Shown here: piece by piece, positions 5,769 to 5,962 of the stretch
How positions within the stretch are numbered: the first letter of the stretch is position 1
Layout of the letters: each line of letters opens with the position of its first letter
Assembly: GCA_946401765.1 (NCBI GenBank)
Contig: CAMIVJ010000187.1
Span: forward strand, 1 to 5,962
Length of the DNA stretch: 5,962 nt
Direction of reading: 5' to 3'
DNA from: an uncultured bacterium
GTDB lineage: Bacteria; Verrucomicrobiota; Kiritimatiellia; RFP12; UBA1067
The notes under the pieces: model-generated
The model's database searches: none
Seen by the model: the letters and a program-made list of their open reading frames with translations, nothing else
Told to the model about the DNA's origin: nothing
Translations under genes and position numbers: made by a program

Positions 5769-5775
5769 CATGGCG

Positions 5776-5836
5776 TTGGAAACAACCATTTGAAACAACC
5801 AAAGTTGTTTTTACCTGTTGTTCTTGTTGTTTCCAA
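5776..5836. repeat. Nested inverted repeat built on the AAACAAC / GTTGTTT motif
   Basis: The outer arms TTGGAAACAAC (5776-5786) and GTTGTTTCCAA (5826-5836) are an 11-bp perfect inverted repeat. Inside, AAACAAC (5793-5799) and GTTGTTT (5804-5810) form a second 7-bp hairpin with a 4-base loop. A further GTTGTT at 5817-5822 shares the motif. The 61-base element overlaps the last seven codons and the stop (5811-5813) of the partial upstream gene. It could fold in that gene's mRNA as a 3' end structure, or be a small mobile or repeat element inserted at the gene's end. Confidence 0.65.
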
Positions 5837-5960
5837 TCTTCCGCGCTTCGCGCATTGCCGCGAAGACGTTGGCAATCTCCGTTTCGCGTTCGTCCAGACG
5901 ATCGGTATTGAACGACTGGTACGTCATCACGACAAGCCGGAGATCCGCGATGATGTTGCG
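5811..5960 (-). CDS. C-terminal 49 residues of an unrecognised protein (partial)
   Basis: An open frame enters from the right edge (the codon at 5961-5962 is incomplete) and stops at TAA 5811-5813. It reads RNIIADLRLVV, then MTYQSFNTDRLDERETEIA, NVFAAMREARK and IGNNKNNR. The codons down to about 5838 are GC-rich at third positions, like the other genes here, which supports real coding. The sequence looks helical and charged, with no motif I recognise, so no function is offered. The tail GNNKNNR is encoded by AAC-rich repeat sequence unlike the preceding codons and coincides with one arm of the inverted repeat at 5776-5836; the original C-terminus may have been replaced. It has its own stop about 130 bases before the likely promoter of the downstream unit. 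Confidence 0.6.
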   Translation of the reverse strand, partial: RNIIADLRLVVMTYQSFNTDRLDERETEIANVFAAMREARKIGNNKNNR

Positions 5961-5962
5961 GA

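Noticed and set aside
5776..5836. CRISPR array
   Set aside because: The repeated GTTGTTT/AAACAAC units are short, irregularly spaced and inverted, without uniform spacers.
5684..5875. A 63-codon minus-strand frame across the repeat-rich intergenic region
   Set aside because: It runs through the inverted repeat, the palindrome and the promoter -35, has no ribosome binding site that I can see, and is Arg/Cys-rich; the frame ending at 5811 explains the coding-like part better.
4358..5911. A 517-codon open frame on the plus strand
   Set aside because: It is antisense to the confidently identified prmC and the DUF3127 gene, is rich in Arg/Ala/Glu/His as expected of a GC-rich shadow frame, and shows no recognisable domain.

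Overview
The window is compact, GC-rich bacterial DNA in which every supported gene lies on the minus strand. It holds two partial genes at the edges and six complete genes between them. The TrpRS subtype (PVGKDQKQHLE), a DUF3127-type protein, a NahK-like sugar kinase and a REP-like GGGGACAGTCCCC palindrome would fit a bacterium of the Verrucomicrobiota/Kiritimatiellota or wider PVC neighbourhood, perhaps from a gut. That placement is an inference from protein flavour, not a demonstrated identity. Genes end in TGA, TAG and TAA, so the standard bacterial code applies.

Layout in the direction of transcription, from high to low coordinates: the C-terminal end of an unrecognised protein (stop at 5811); a roughly 155-base intergenic stretch rich in small repeats (nested inverted repeat 5776-5836, palindrome 5756-5768, 9-bp direct repeat 5732-5751, GC hairpin 5709-5726) with a plausible promoter (5688-5716); a DUF3127/SSB-like protein (5261-5653); the release-factor glutamine methyltransferase prmC (4382-5260); an N-acetylhexosamine 1-kinase-like phosphotransferase (3348-4346); two tandem paralogous small membrane proteins (2888-3313 and 2392-2877); and an M48 membrane metalloprotease (558-2390). 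These six genes are separated by 0, 35, 34, 10 and 1 bases and look like one transcription unit. After a 91-base gap with a weak hairpin and a possible promoter comes the start of tryptophanyl-tRNA synthetase (trpS), which runs off the left edge.

The most interesting part is the middle: a NahK-like sugar kinase followed directly by two related four-helix-type membrane proteins with a shared WP...G..GG...A.F.IG..W..NH / WVD..G pattern. They resemble what I remember of the Listeria Lin0367/Lin0368-type putative glycerol transporter subunits. The simplest reading is an uptake-plus-phosphorylation module for a small sugar or polyol. The kinase family is well supported; the transport role and the substrate are inference. 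The downstream M48 protease is apparently translationally coupled to the second membrane protein, which raises the possibility that it acts on membrane proteins. prmC and the SSB-like protein at the head of the unit are housekeeping in character and may only share the promoter.
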